DNA from: JBCBSZ01 sp039185015
Lineage (GTDB): Bacteria; Actinomycetota; Acidimicrobiia; Acidimicrobiales; Poriferisodalaceae
Length of the DNA: 64,000 nucleotides
Direction: 5' to 3'
NCBI GenBank assembly: GCA_039185015.1
Contig: JBCDAU010000031.1
Coordinates: 1-64,000 of the forward strand
Part shown: positions 17,022 through 28,127 of the stretch, one piece after another
Layout of the letters: every line of letters starts with the position of its first letter
Numbering within the stretch: position 1 is the first letter of the stretch
The notes under the pieces: model-generated
Database searches by the model: none
Seen by the model: only the letters and a program-made list of their open reading frames with translations
Told to the model about the DNA's origin: nothing
Position numbers and translations under genes: made by a program

Positions 17022-18829
17022 CCGCCACCGAAGCGGACGACCCGACACGGGACATCGTCGCTCGCAGCACGCCGGCCGGTGCGCTCGCGGCGGTCGGTCA
17101 GACGTTGCGTGCGGTCCGGCCGTTGGCCGGCCTGCTTCGGCCGTACCGGGCCCTGTTCGTCGGATCCGTCGTCACCGACGTCCTGAGCCGGATCATGCAG
17201 GTCGCTGCGGCCGCGGCGGGCGCCTACCTCATCGGGCGGGCGGCGTCGGGCGCGACCACCGACGAGCTGTGGCCGCTGGTGTGGGCCATCCTCGCTCTCT
17301 CGGTCCCCGCGGCGCTGCTCGCCGGGCTACACAACCTCTGGACCCACCAGATGTCGTACCGAATGCTGGCCGAACGTCGGCTCACGACCTTCCGGAAGGT
17401 CCGCTCTCTGGCACCGGGCTACTTCCATCGGTCCCGGTCCGGCGATGTCAGCTCCACCGCGATGAGCGACATGGAGACGCTGGAGCTGTTCACGTCTCAC
17501 ATCGTTCCGCCCGCGGTCGTCGCCGTCCTCGTTCCCGGCGCCGCGCTCGTCGGGCTCGGACTGATGCACCCGCTGCTGCCGCTGGTCCTCCTCCCCGTGC
17601 TCCTCGCCGTCGCGACCGTCCCCGGCTGGCTCCTGGTGCAGGCCAACGAGGACGCCGACCGCATCCGTGGCGGGGTGGGCGAACTGTCCGCCGACGTGTT
17701 GGATGCGCTGCAGGGCATGCGCGAGATCGCGGCCCTCGGCGCCGAGGCCGAGGTGCTGCGTCGTCTGGACGAGCGCCAGGAGCGACTGGCAGCGGCCAAC
17801 GCCCGTCACGGTCGCCGTGCCGGTCGCGAGCAGGCAGCGACCGACGGGCTCCTGGCCGTGGGCGTGCTCGTCATCGTGTTGACCGCCGGGGTCCTCGTGG
17901 AGGCCGGTCGACTCGAGCCCGCGCTCTACCCTGCCGCCGTCGTCATCGCCGCTGCGTCCTTCGGCCCGGTGATCGCGGTCTCTCACCTCGCTCAGGAGCT
18001 GGCGAACATCGCGGCTGCGTTCGAACGCATCGGTCGACTGCTCGGAGCGGAGCCCGACGTGACCGACCCCGTGCACCCGGCTGCGACTCCGGCTGGCACC
18101 GGCGCCGTCCGCTTCGAGGACGTCACCTTCACCTATCCCGGGGCAGCGTCGCCTGCGCTTCGCGGCGTCTCCTTCGAGGTCCGACCGGGCGAACGGGTCG
18201 TGCTCGTCGGCCACTCGGGCGCCGGGAAGTCCACCTGCGCAGCACTGCTGCAGCGCCACTTCGACCCCGACGACGGCCGCATCACCGTCGACGGGGTCGA
18301 CCTGCGAGACCTCCCGTCCGCCGAGGTCCGCAGCCTCCTGGCCGTGGTACCGCAGGACACCCACCTGTTCCGCCGTTCGGTCCACGGGAACGTGCGCGTC
18401 GCCGATCCCGACGCTGGCGACGACGACATCGGCCGAGCGCTGATCACCGCTCACGCTCAGGACTTCGTTCGCGCGTTGCCCGACGGTGGCGACACGAGGC
18501 TCGGCGAGCTCGGCACCGGACTGTCCGGCGGACAGCGCCAGCGGATCGCCATCGCCCGGGCGTTGCTCGCCGATCGTCCGCTCGCGCTCCAGGACGAAGC
18601 GGTCTCGAACCTCGACACCGAGACGGAGCGAGCGATCAACGAGGCGCTGGCGACCACTGCGGCCGGTCGCACGACACTACTGATCGCCCACCGACCATCG
18701 ACGATCCGCACCGCCGACCGGGTCGTGGTGCTCGGCGATGGCGAGGTGGTCGCCGTCGGGACCTACGACGAGCTGCTCGCCGTCCCCGACGGGCCGCTGG
18801 CGGTACTGCTCGACCGCTCGACCAGCTGA
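17018..18829 (+). CDS. ABC exporter subunit 2 (fused membrane and ATPase domains)
   Basis: This 603-residue partner starts at a GTG overlapping the stop of subunit 1 (GTGA). It has a six-helix membrane domain and an ATPase domain with Walker A GHSGAGKST near residue 398, Q-loop VVPQDTHLF, signature LSGGQRQR near residue 505 and H-loop LLIAHRPSTI near residue 558. The Walker B strand reads LALQDEAVSNLD: the Asp-Glu pair is intact but the residue before it is Gln instead of a hydrophobic residue. Both ATP sites could still be active. The pair lies divergent from a FecCD importer, which recalls metallophore loci where exporter-fold proteins move siderophores. Confidence 0.9.
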   Translation: MTATEADDPTRDIVARSTPAGALAAVGQTLRAVRPLAGLLRPYRALFVGSVVTDVLSRIMQVAAAAAGAYLIGRAASGATTDELWPLVWAILALSVPAALLAGLHNLWTHQMSYRMLAERRLTTFRKVRSLAPGYFHRSRSGDVSSTAMSDMETLELFTSHIVPPAVVAVLVPGAALVGLGLMHPLLPLVLLPVLLAVATVPGWLLVQANEDADRIRGGVGELSADVLDALQGMREIAALGAEAEVLRRLDERQERLAAANARHGRRAGREQAATDGLLAVGVLVIVLTAGVLVEAGRLEPALYPAAVVIAAASFGPVIAVSHLAQELANIAAAFERIGRLLGAEPDVTDPVHPAATPAGTGAVRFEDVTFTYPGAASPALRGVSFEVRPGERVVLVGHSGAGKSTCAALLQRHFDPDDGRITVDGVDLRDLPSAEVRSLLAVVPQDTHLFRRSVHGNVRVADPDAGDDDIGRALITAHAQDFVRALPDGGDTRLGELGTGLSGGQRQRIAIARALLADRPLALQDEAVSNLDTETERAINEALATTAAGRTTLLIAHRPSTIRTADRVVVLGDGEVVAVGTYDELLAVPDGPLAVLLDRSTS

Positions 18830-18996
18830 CGCCCGCAACACTCGACGGAAGCCGATGTCTCCTCGAGCCACGCAGCCGACGGCTCCGCTCGTCGGACAGA
18901 TCGCCGGCTCGGACCCGCCGGCGGGGTCGGCGCGGCGCGGTCGACCCGAGCGCCTGTGGCTAGACCTCTGTCCAGAAAAGCGCCACACTAGGGTTC

Positions 18997-19254
18997 ATGG
19001 AAGCTGGAGTCCGGGAACTGCGCGACCACCTGAGCCGCTATCTGGCGAAGGTTCGCGACGGTGCAGAGATCACCGTCACCGATCATGGCCAGGCAGTCGC
19101 GCGGATCGTACCGCTGGAGCAGCCCCGTCCTCTGGATCGTCTGATCGCTGCGGGACTCGTGACACCGGCGACGAAGCGCAAGCGGCCTCGGACAGCGACG
19201 CCGATCGTCGCTGACGGGACCGTGAGCGACCTGGTCGCCGACCAGCGCAGGTGA
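18997..19254 (+). CDS. Phd/YefM-type antitoxin (VapB-like)
   Basis: This 85-residue protein has the N-terminal DNA-binding fold of Phd/YefM antitoxins: VRELRDHLSRYLAKVRDGAEIT-V-T-D-H-G-Q-A-V-A-R-I-V-P. The charged C-terminal tail (KRKRPRTATP...VSDLVADQRR) should wrap the toxin. The stop overlaps the toxin start by four bases (GTGA), the usual antitoxin-first order. Such antitoxins neutralise their toxin and repress the shared promoter. Confidence 0.9.
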   Translation: MEAGVRELRDHLSRYLAKVRDGAEITVTDHGQAVARIVPLEQPRPLDRLIAAGLVTPATKRKRPRTATPIVADGTVSDLVADQRR

Positions 19255-19685
19255 TCGCGTACTTCGACACCTCTGCGATCGTGCCGTTGCTCGTGGCCGA
19301 ACCCACGACCGATCACTGCACGCGCTTCTGGGACGAAGCAACGCGAATCGTGTCCGTCCGGCTGCTGTACCCAGAAGCGTGCGCCGCGCTGGCGCGGGCG
19401 GTCCGGATGGAACGGCTCACCACCGACCAGATGGTGTCGGCGACCGCCGGGCTCGACGGACTCGTTGAGCAGATCGACTTCCTGGAGATCACCGCCGATC
19501 TTGCGCGCGACGCCGGACGGCGTGCCCAAGAGCACGGACTCCGGGGCTACGACGCCGTGCACCTCGCAGCCGGTGTGGCGATCGCCGACACCGACGTCGT
19601 GTTCGTCACCGGTGACGCCCTGCTCGGCCACGCAGCGAAGGAGAACGGCTTGGCGACCGCCGTTCCGACGCCTCGGCCGACCTGA
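19251..19685 (+). CDS. PIN-domain ribonuclease toxin (VapC-like)
   Basis: At 144 residues this is a typical VapC toxin: a magnesium-dependent RNase that cuts tRNA or rRNA when free of antitoxin. The acidic residues are in place: Asp in YFDTSAIV near residue 6, Glu in LLYPEACAAL near residue 42, Asp in LRGYDAVHLA near residue 100 and Asp in FVTGDALL near residue 122. The GTG start overlaps the antitoxin stop. Intact sequence suggests a working module. Confidence 0.9.
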   Translation: MIAYFDTSAIVPLLVAEPTTDHCTRFWDEATRIVSVRLLYPEACAALARAVRMERLTTDQMVSATAGLDGLVEQIDFLEITADLARDAGRRAQEHGLRGYDAVHLAAGVAIADTDVVFVTGDALLGHAAKENGLATAVPTPRPT

Positions 19686-19725
19686 ACTCTGCGACGACCC
19701 GCACCTATGGCGCGGGGAGGTGCCG

Positions 19726-20142
19726 ATGTCCATGTTGCAGGGCAGAGACATCCTGGCGCGTCTGGGCGCAGGCGGCGAGAATCGGTCGAGCATGTATGGA
19801 GTCCCGGCCGACCTTGACCTGTCGCCAGTTGTCGGCGAGTTCACGACGCAGATCCGCGTCGGTCAATTCGATCTGCAGTTCACCTTCGGCTCGGTGAACT
19901 TCGCTGTCCAATCACCTGTCAGCGTGCTTCGAGACGGGACGGTACTGGCTCGCTGGGCGCAGGGTTCGTGGCCCGAGCCGGGGTTCTTCGACGTCTTGAA
20001 CGCTTCCGTCCTGGCCGTCACCATTGGTCCCAAGGAGATCGCCCTCGGACTCGAGAACGGGCTCACGTTGCAGCTCATCGACGATTCGGATCAGTACGAG
20101 ACGATGCAGATCAATGCTGGCGACGGACTCTGGGTGATCTGA
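19726..20142 (+). CDS. Uncharacterised small protein, DUF6188-like
   Basis: This 138-residue soluble protein begins at an ATG five bases after a GGGGAGG ribosome site. It appears to be all beta: IRVGQFDLQFTFGSVNFAV, a strand with SVLRDGTVLARW, then EIALGLENGLTLQLIDDSD and QYETMQI. The late DG-L/E-N-G-L-T-L-hydrophobic pattern followed by a YE aromatic motif resembles DUF6188-type proteins, often found beside toxins or in polymorphic-immunity settings. That match is weak. It lies 40 bases after the VapC-like toxin on the same strand and may be co-transcribed, but a functional link is not shown. Confidence 0.65.
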   Translation: MSMLQGRDILARLGAGGENRSSMYGVPADLDLSPVVGEFTTQIRVGQFDLQFTFGSVNFAVQSPVSVLRDGTVLARWAQGSWPEPGFFDVLNASVLAVTIGPKEIALGLENGLTLQLIDDSDQYETMQINAGDGLWVI

Positions 20143-20184
20143 AGCAGCATCTCGAGCTCGGCCGTTCACGGCCTCGTCAGAGCC

Positions 20185-22212
<2,028 letters not shown>

Positions 22213-22219
22213 CCCGACG

Positions 22220-22225
22220 ACCCTA
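22220..22225 (-). promoter_or_regulatory. uvrB -10 element TAGGGT, leaderless spacing
   Basis: TAGGGT on the minus strand ends seven bases before the GTG start of uvrB. It is the same hexamer as at uvrA. Confidence 0.5.
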
Positions 22226-22255
22226 CCGAGGGGGTGTGTCAGCGACAGCCGGGCC

Positions 22256-25200
22256 TCAGCGGAGCGGCGTGATGGCGACGATCGGCACGTCAGGCGGATC
22301 CGAGCCGAGCGACCCCTGGAACGACAGGTTCGAGAAGTTGAACACGCCGCCGTCGGACGCCACGAGCAGGTAGCCGTCGCCGTAGCTCACCATCCCGACC
22401 ACGGGCCGGTTCAAGCTGACCCCGGGGGCGAGCACCCCCGGCACCGCACCGCGGAACGGTGCGTCGAAGGCGAAGATGCCGCCGTCGGCCGCGACCAGCC
22501 AGTAGCCCTGGTTGTCCGGGTCGGGTGCGATGCCGATCACCGGCTCGTTCAGCCGCTGGCCACCCATCGAGCCGCGGAACTCGGCATCACCGAACGAGAA
22601 GATGCCGCCGTCGGAGCCGACCATGTAGTAGCCGTTGCCCGACGGCGTCGCCGCCGAGGCGATGATCGGCCCGTTCAGGATCAGCGCGATCGGCGTGCCG
22701 TCGGCGTTGGTCACCGACCACAGGTCACCGAGCTGCCGTGCGTCGCCGAAGGCCAGCGACCGACCTCGGTCGGTGAACACCCAGTAGCCGCTGCCCGTCG
22801 GGGTCGCCGACAGCGTCGACGGCAGCTCCCCCGGCGCGAGACCGGTCAGCGAGGCGTTGCCGAAGTGCGTCGCACCGCCGCGGGCGCTGACCGTCCCGTC
22901 GGCCGAGAGGGCCCAGAGCCCGCCGCCCGGGGCGGCCGTCACGTCGACCCAGCCCGTCCCGTCGCCGGCATCGGGAAGCGGCGGCGCGTCGCCGAACGGG
23001 TAGATGATCCCGCTGGCGTCGAGCAGCCAATACGCATCGTCGACCTCGGCGGCGGACCATCGGAGCGTGAAGTCGCCGGTCGACGGGCCCTCCTCGTACC
23101 GGTAGCCGTCGACGGCGATGTCGATGACCTGGCCCGCCTCGACGTCGAAGAACATGCGACTGTCGAGGTCGCCGAGCGCTCGATCATCGTTGGCGGCCAG
23201 GGTCGCCCCGGTCGCCGCGTCGTAGGCGCCGAGCACCGTGTCGAAGTTGGTGCTCTCGGTCTCGACGACGGCACGTCCGGACACGGGCGAGACCCACCGG
23301 TACCAGACGGAGGCACCGCCGGTGCCGGCGTGCGACTCGGCGGCCTCGGCGGTCGCGCCGGCGTTGGTGCCGCGGATCGTCCCGGCCGCTCCGCTGATCG
23401 TCGCGCCGCCGGGGTCGTCGAGGCCGTTGGTGAGGTAGGTCCAGATGAACGACACGAAGCCCTCGAAGCCGTCGGGCTCGCCCTGGGGACGGAACCCATC
23501 GACGGCGACCTCGATCGGCTGCCCGGCGGTGACGGGCACGGTGGCGATGCTCCACAGCTCACCGGCCACGACGTCGTCGTTGCTGGCCAGCGTCGTCAGC
23601 GCGTCGACCCGGCTCCCGCGATAGGCGGCGATCGTGGTGTCGAAGCTCGACCCGACCGTGCTGACGATGAGCTCGCCGCCCACCGGCGGGACCACCTCCC
23701 ACCAGATCGACGAGCCGCCGGCGTTGCCCGCATGGTTCGGCTCGCCCGGCTCCTTGTCGGTGCCGACGTTGGAGGCCGCCACCAGTCCCTGACCGTTGGT
23801 CAGCCGGAGCCGCCCCGCGAAGTCGTCCTGGCCGGCGTTGAACATCGTCCACGCCAACTCCAGGGCACCGCCCGCCGGGGACGTGCCGAAGTCACCGACC
23901 GCGATGGCGTACCGAGTACCACCGACGACATCGTGCTGGAAGCGGCTCGTCAGGTCGTTGCGGTTCGGATCGTCGTCGTTGACCCCGACCGCGGGCAGCG
24001 TCGAGCCCGCGGCGAATCGGTAGACGGCCAGCACCGTGTCGTACCCGGATCCGGCCGTGGACCACTCGATCCGTCCGTCCGACGGCGCGACCCACGAGAA
24101 CCAGACCGTGTTGGTGACGTCGATGCCGAAGAGCTGCTCGCCCGCGGGTGCGGTCGCGAGCGTGGTGTTCTGGGTGACCGAGCCGATCGGCAGGCCGAGG
24201 TCGAACGCCGTCGCGGGCTCGTCGTTGGGCACACCGCTCGGCGTGGCGGCGCCGCCGTCCAACGCCTGCACGGCCGCCGGGAGGTTGATCAGCGGATGGA
24301 ACTGGCCGTTGCCCGGGTCGGGCGTCGGGGTACCGGTGGTCTGGAGGGCGGCGAGCAGATCGCCGACCGTGCGGTTCGGGAACTGCTGGCGCAGCAGCGC
24401 GAACGCGCCGGCGACGTGGGGCGCTGCCATCGAGGTGCCGCTGAGCACGTCGAAGCCACCGCCGGGGACGCTGGAGAGGATCGACCCGCCGGGTGCGAGG
24501 AGGTCGAGCGTCGACGCCGAGTTCGAGCTGCGGGCGACGCTGCCGTTTGGCTCGACCCGACCGACCGAGATGGCCGCCGGGATGCACGCCGGGTTGCCCA
24601 TCCCGAACTTCTCACCGTCGTTGCCCGACGCCGCGACGACCGCGACCCCGAGGGAGGTCAGGTCGTTCACGACGGCCGCGGCCGGGTCGCCGGGGCACGA
24701 CTCGACGGCCGGACCACCGCCGAGGCTGAGGTTGACCGACGCCAACCGCAGCGCACCGCTGCGGGTCTCGGATGCCAGGTGGCCCAGCGCCTGTGCGTAG
24801 TTGCTCGTCCTCGTGAGGACGCAGTTCTGGTCGCGGTAGAACTCGAAGCACACGGCGGGCGAGCCGGGCTCGAACACGTCGATGTGGTAGAGCGAGGCCG
24901 CAGGAGCGACGCCGTTCAGACCGTTCCCCCGCCCGACGGCCGTCCCCGAGACGTGGGTGCCGTGGTCGCAGTTCACGCACGTGGAGTCGCCGTTCGCTCC
25001 CCCACCGAACATCTGCGACTGGCCGTTCGGGCAGGATCCGCTGAACCGGAAGCACGCTTCACGGACCACTGCCCCTGCGAGGAACGGGTGGTCGGGGTCC
25101 ACCGCGGTGTCGAGCACCGCGACCACCCAGCCACTGCCGTCGATGCCCTGCGAGTGCAGCTGGTCGGCGCCGATCAGCGGGATCGACCGATCGAGCGCGG

Positions 25201-25774
25201 CGTGGAAGAGCGGCTCGTCATCGGCATCGTCGAGGGCGAAACCGATCGGTTCGTCCTCGACCACCGACCGGACCTCGGGGAGCTCGGCGAGCCGGGCAGC
25301 GGCGATCGGTCCGACGTCAGCCGCCAGCATCGGGCCGGCCTCGTAGAGCTCCACGACCCCGGACGCATCACCGGCCTCGGCGAGCGCCTCGCGCACGATC
25401 GAACCCGCGGTCCGCGCGGTCGCACGCTGCAGGGCGAGCTCGTCGTCGGTGAGCTCGCCCGACGGCTCCCACGGCACCTCGAGGGTGATGATCACCGGGC
25501 CGCTCGGAACGGCTGCGGCCCCGAAGTCGGGCGACGAGACGTCGGCGGGCTCGCTCAACCCGAAGGCCGGATCGGCCGAGCCGGCAGCGGCGCGTGCCCC
25601 CGGGACCACCGGCTTCGCCGCGGGCTTCGCGGCGTCCTCGTCCGGGAGGAGCGCGGTGACCGCCGCGGCGCCGGCCGGCGACCCATCGTCGCCTGCCGAC
25701 GCCGCATCGGCCGGTGACGCGCTCACCACCAGTCCCAACATCACGGTCCATGCCAACACCGCTCGCCACGCCAT
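22256..25774 (-). CDS. Secreted S8 (subtilisin-like) protease with C-terminal repeats
   Basis: The ~1172-residue product has a signal peptide (MAWRAVLAWTVMLGLVVSA), a propeptide with an inhibitor-like ITLEVPWEPSGELTDDELAL region, and a subtilisin domain. The triad is Asp in WVVAVLDTAVDPDHPF near residue 222, His in NCDHGTHVSGTAVG near residue 271 and Ser in LSGTSMAAPHVAGAF near residue 448; the oxyanion Asn is in VAASGNDGE. Three beta-sandwich units of the VWFSWVAP...YDTVLAVY type follow. The last ~270 residues are degenerate propeller repeats (GYWLVAADGGIFAF) shared with the protein at 6184-8238. Starts at 25792 and 25816 are also possible. Confidence 0.88.
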   Translation of the reverse strand: MAWRAVLAWTVMLGLVVSASPADAASAGDDGSPAGAAAVTALLPDEDAAKPAAKPVVPGARAAAGSADPAFGLSEPADVSSPDFGAAAVPSGPVIITLEVPWEPSGELTDDELALQRATARTAGSIVREALAEAGDASGVVELYEAGPMLAADVGPIAAARLAELPEVRSVVEDEPIGFALDDADDEPLFHAALDRSIPLIGADQLHSQGIDGSGWVVAVLDTAVDPDHPFLAGAVVREACFRFSGSCPNGQSQMFGGGANGDSTCVNCDHGTHVSGTAVGRGNGLNGVAPAASLYHIDVFEPGSPAVCFEFYRDQNCVLTRTSNYAQALGHLASETRSGALRLASVNLSLGGGPAVESCPGDPAAAVVNDLTSLGVAVVAASGNDGEKFGMGNPACIPAAISVGRVEPNGSVARSSNSASTLDLLAPGGSILSSVPGGGFDVLSGTSMAAPHVAGAFALLRQQFPNRTVGDLLAALQTTGTPTPDPGNGQFHPLINLPAAVQALDGGAATPSGVPNDEPATAFDLGLPIGSVTQNTTLATAPAGEQLFGIDVTNTVWFSWVAPSDGRIEWSTAGSGYDTVLAVYRFAAGSTLPAVGVNDDDPNRNDLTSRFQHDVVGGTRYAIAVGDFGTSPAGGALELAWTMFNAGQDDFAGRLRLTNGQGLVAASNVGTDKEPGEPNHAGNAGGSSIWWEVVPPVGGELIVSTVGSSFDTTIAAYRGSRVDALTTLASNDDVVAGELWSIATVPVTAGQPIEVAVDGFRPQGEPDGFEGFVSFIWTYLTNGLDDPGGATISGAAGTIRGTNAGATAEAAESHAGTGGASVWYRWVSPVSGRAVVETESTNFDTVLGAYDAATGATLAANDDRALGDLDSRMFFDVEAGQVIDIAVDGYRYEEGPSTGDFTLRWSAAEVDDAYWLLDASGIIYPFGDAPPLPDAGDGTGWVDVTAAPGGGLWALSADGTVSARGGATHFGNASLTGLAPGELPSTLSATPTGSGYWVFTDRGRSLAFGDARQLGDLWSVTNADGTPIALILNGPIIASAATPSGNGYYMVGSDGGIFSFGDAEFRGSMGGQRLNEPVIGIAPDPDNQGYWLVAADGGIFAFDAPFRGAVPGVLAPGVSLNRPVVGMVSYGDGYLLVASDGGVFNFSNLSFQGSLGSDPPDVPIVAITPLR

Positions 25775-25945
25775 GACCCCGCACCCCCGCATCGTTCGGC
25801 GAGCGAGCGTAGTCATCGGTCGGGGGTGCTCACCGGGCGGATCCACGCGTGCGGTGCTGGCGACGGCCCCCTGGGCGGTCGCCAACCATCGACGTGTGCC
25901 ATCGTCCGGGCGAAGGATTCCGGGCTGACCGACGAATGATGGGTG

Positions 25946-26467
25946 ATGGCACTCGAGGGGCGAGTCGGAGCGGACGCGGCAGCCGAGGTTCGCTTCCGCG
26001 CCGTGTACGACCGAGCCCTCCCCGTCGTCTATGGCTTCCTCGTGGTCCGAACCGGTGGTGACCGAGCCCTCGCCGAGGACCTCACCGGAGAGACCTTCGC
26101 GGCCGCCGCCGCGGCCTTCCGTGACGGCCGCGCCGACCAGGTCACCGAGGCGTGGCTCCGCACCGTGGCGAAGCGACGGCTGATCGACCACTGGCGGCAC
26201 GAGACGGTCGCGCGGCGCCGGGTCGTCGAGCTCGCCGACCGACGGATCGTCGAACCGCCCGACGTCGCCGAGCAACACGCCGTTGTCGACGCCCTCGGAC
26301 AGCTCTCCGAGGACCAACGCCGAGCGCTCGTCCTCCGCCACATGGACGGTCACTCGGTCAGCGAGGTCGCCGAGCTGCTCGGACGGACGATCAAGGCGAC
26401 CGAGTCGCTGCTGAGCCGCGCACGAGTCGCCTTTCGTGGCGCCTACGAGGAGGTGGAGGTGCGATGA
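25946..26467 (+). CDS. ECF-type RNA polymerase sigma factor
   Basis: This 173-residue protein has the two sigma-70 regions of ECF factors. Region 2 contains LPVVYGFLVVRTGGDRALAEDLTGETFAAA and WLRTVAKRRLIDHWRHE; region 4 contains LSEDQRRALVLRHMDGHSVSEVAELLGRTIKATESLLSR. The stop overlaps the next gene as ATGA, which is typical of a sigma factor and its regulator. The ATG at 25946 and the GTG at 25943 are equally possible. It is divergent from the S8 protease, which might be a target. Confidence 0.9.
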   Translation: MALEGRVGADAAAEVRFRAVYDRALPVVYGFLVVRTGGDRALAEDLTGETFAAAAAAFRDGRADQVTEAWLRTVAKRRLIDHWRHETVARRRVVELADRRIVEPPDVAEQHAVVDALGQLSEDQRRALVLRHMDGHSVSEVAELLGRTIKATESLLSRARVAFRGAYEEVEVR

Positions 26468-27537
26468 GCCGGCGTGACCCACTCGACCTCGTCGAATCGA
26501 TGGGAACGACGCCCGTCGACCCCGATCCGGCCTTCCGGGACCGGCTGCTGGCCGAGCTCCTCGCGGACGGCGTCCTCCCGACGGCGCCACACGCCCCCTC
26601 GACGGCATCCGATCCGGAGGACGCCAGCGGACCGCCGACCCTCATCTCGATCAGGGAGCACGAGCTCATGTCCACATCACCCCGTCGAGGCCGCCTCGCA
26701 CTCCTCGCCGGCGGTGCTGCCGCCGCCCTCGTCCTCATCGTCGTCGGCGCGGTCACGCTGCTCGACGACGGTGACACGATCGAGACGGCCACCACCACCT
26801 CGGTGCCCGTGGTCGTCGCCACGACCACGGCCCCGACCACGACCGCCGCGACCGAGCCCGCCGAGCCACCGGCGTTCGACGTGTCCGGGACCTGGGACAC
26901 GTCGTTCGGTGAGCTCACCTTGACGATGGACGGCTCGACCGTCAGCGGCACCGCGATGCTCGATGACTGGACGGCGATCTACGAAGGCGAGCTCGTCGGC
27001 GATCTCGTGACAGGAACGTGGTACCCCGAGGTCGCGGGCATCCCCTGCGCGGAGGAGCGCCTCGGCACGTCCAGCTGGGGCACCTTCGCCTGGACCTTCG
27101 ACGGACCGGACGCGTTCACCGGCACCGAGGGCAACTGCCTCGACGAGCACCAGCTCGAGTGGCGCGGAACGCGGGTCATCGAGGAGGCGGCACCGGACAC
27201 CGTCCCCGGTCCTCCCGGCCTCGATGTCTCGGGCACGTGGGAGACCGACATCGGCGAGCTGACGCTCACCGCTCGCGGTGGGACCGTGACCGGGACCTAC
27301 CTCCTGGCCCCGCCCCGGGCCGGCGGCGGCGAGATCGAGGCCGAGTTCGACGGGGAGACCCTCGTCGGGACCTGGACGGAAGCCGTCACCTCCCAGATCT
27401 GCGACGAGGCGCGGCTCGGAACGCCGTACTGGGGCACGTTCGAATTCAGCTTCGACGGCGACGAATTCGCAGGGTCCCGCGGCCTCTGCGACGGCGACAG
27501 GGACGAGTCCTGGAACGGGGCTCGCCCCGCCGGTTGA
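26464..27537 (+). CDS. Single-pass membrane partner of the ECF sigma factor
   Basis: The 357-residue protein has a ~75-residue cytoplasmic segment beginning SRRDPLDLVESMGTTPVDPDPAFRDRLLAELL, one transmembrane helix (LALLAGGAAAALVLIVVGAVTLL) near residue 90, a Thr-rich linker and two similar extracytoplasmic domains of about 100 residues. Each domain begins FDVSGTW-T or LDVSGTWETDIGELTLT and ends with a cysteine-containing RLGT-WGTF region. The overlap with the sigma gene and this topology suggest an anti-sigma or sensor role. No zinc-binding HxxxCxxC anti-sigma motif is present, so that role is inferred from context. Confidence 0.7.
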   Translation: MSRRDPLDLVESMGTTPVDPDPAFRDRLLAELLADGVLPTAPHAPSTASDPEDASGPPTLISIREHELMSTSPRRGRLALLAGGAAAALVLIVVGAVTLLDDGDTIETATTTSVPVVVATTTAPTTTAATEPAEPPAFDVSGTWDTSFGELTLTMDGSTVSGTAMLDDWTAIYEGELVGDLVTGTWYPEVAGIPCAEERLGTSSWGTFAWTFDGPDAFTGTEGNCLDEHQLEWRGTRVIEEAAPDTVPGPPGLDVSGTWETDIGELTLTARGGTVTGTYLLAPPRAGGGEIEAEFDGETLVGTWTEAVTSQICDEARLGTPYWGTFEFSFDGDEFAGSRGLCDGDRDESWNGARPAG

Positions 27538-27596
27538 CGGCTCGTTGGCGCCCCCTCGGGACGCTCGTCGCCACGACGACGAGCCGGAGGCCGACC

Positions 27597-28121
27597 ATGA
27601 GCACCACGTCGACGACCTACGAGTGGAGGTACCCGCATCGGGAGCGGACCGGACGCAACCGACGGACGATGTGGATCGTCGTCGGCGTGATCGTGGTCCT
27701 GCTGTCGGCGGGCATGGGCCTCACCGCTCCGGACGATGCCGAGACCGGTGACGTGGTGTTCATCACCGTGGTCGCCCCGGTGATCGTCGTCGGCCTGGCG
27801 CTGCTGGCCGACCGGCTGCTGTTCGCCTACACCGCCGACTTCGCGCTGCGGGTCGACGGCCGGAACGTCCTCCACGTCGACCGGGGCCGCCGCAGCTTCT
27901 ACGTCGATCTCCGCGGCGCGACCGTCGACGTGAGCAAGGTGCAGGGGGCGTACTCGACGCAGCTGTCGATGCTCTGGCGCCCGAGCTTCTGGTACCTGAA
28001 CGCGCAGCCGGCGGAGGGGAAGAGCAAGATGGTCCGTCTGCCCTCGGGCGGCTGGGTCAAGATGCTCCCCGAGGCCGAGGTCCGCGGGCTCGAAGCGGAG
28101 CTGCGCGTCCGGACCGCCTGA
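27597..28121 (+). CDS. Two-helix membrane protein of unknown function
   Basis: This 174-residue protein has two hydrophobic segments near residues 25-43 (WIVVGVIVVLLSAGMGL) and 53-78 (VVFITVVAPVIVVGLALLADRL). They are followed by a basic, mostly beta cytoplasmic domain containing LHVDRGRRSFYVDL and VRLPSGGWVKMLPEAEV. The layout resembles bacterial PH-like membrane domains, but I do not recognise the family. GGAGG lies six bases before the ATG. It converges on the M3 peptidase gene. Confidence 0.7.
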   Translation: MSTTSTTYEWRYPHRERTGRNRRTMWIVVGVIVVLLSAGMGLTAPDDAETGDVVFITVVAPVIVVGLALLADRLLFAYTADFALRVDGRNVLHVDRGRRSFYVDLRGATVDVSKVQGAYSTQLSMLWRPSFWYLNAQPAEGKSKMVRLPSGGWVKMLPEAEVRGLEAELRVRTA

Positions 28122-28127
28122 GCCCTC

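Noticed and set aside
18912..18928. Terminator GACCCGCCGGCGGGGTC after the exporter genes
   Set aside because: The arms meet with no loop, so a stable hairpin needs unpaired bases that shorten the stem; not convincing.
18997..20142. Genomic island or prophage around the VapBC pair
   Set aside because: No integrase, tRNA junction, direct repeats or clear GC shift flank the genes.
22865..25717. 950-codon plus-strand open frame opposite the S8 protease
   Set aside because: The protease on the minus strand has a full catalytic triad; the antisense product has no recognisable domain.
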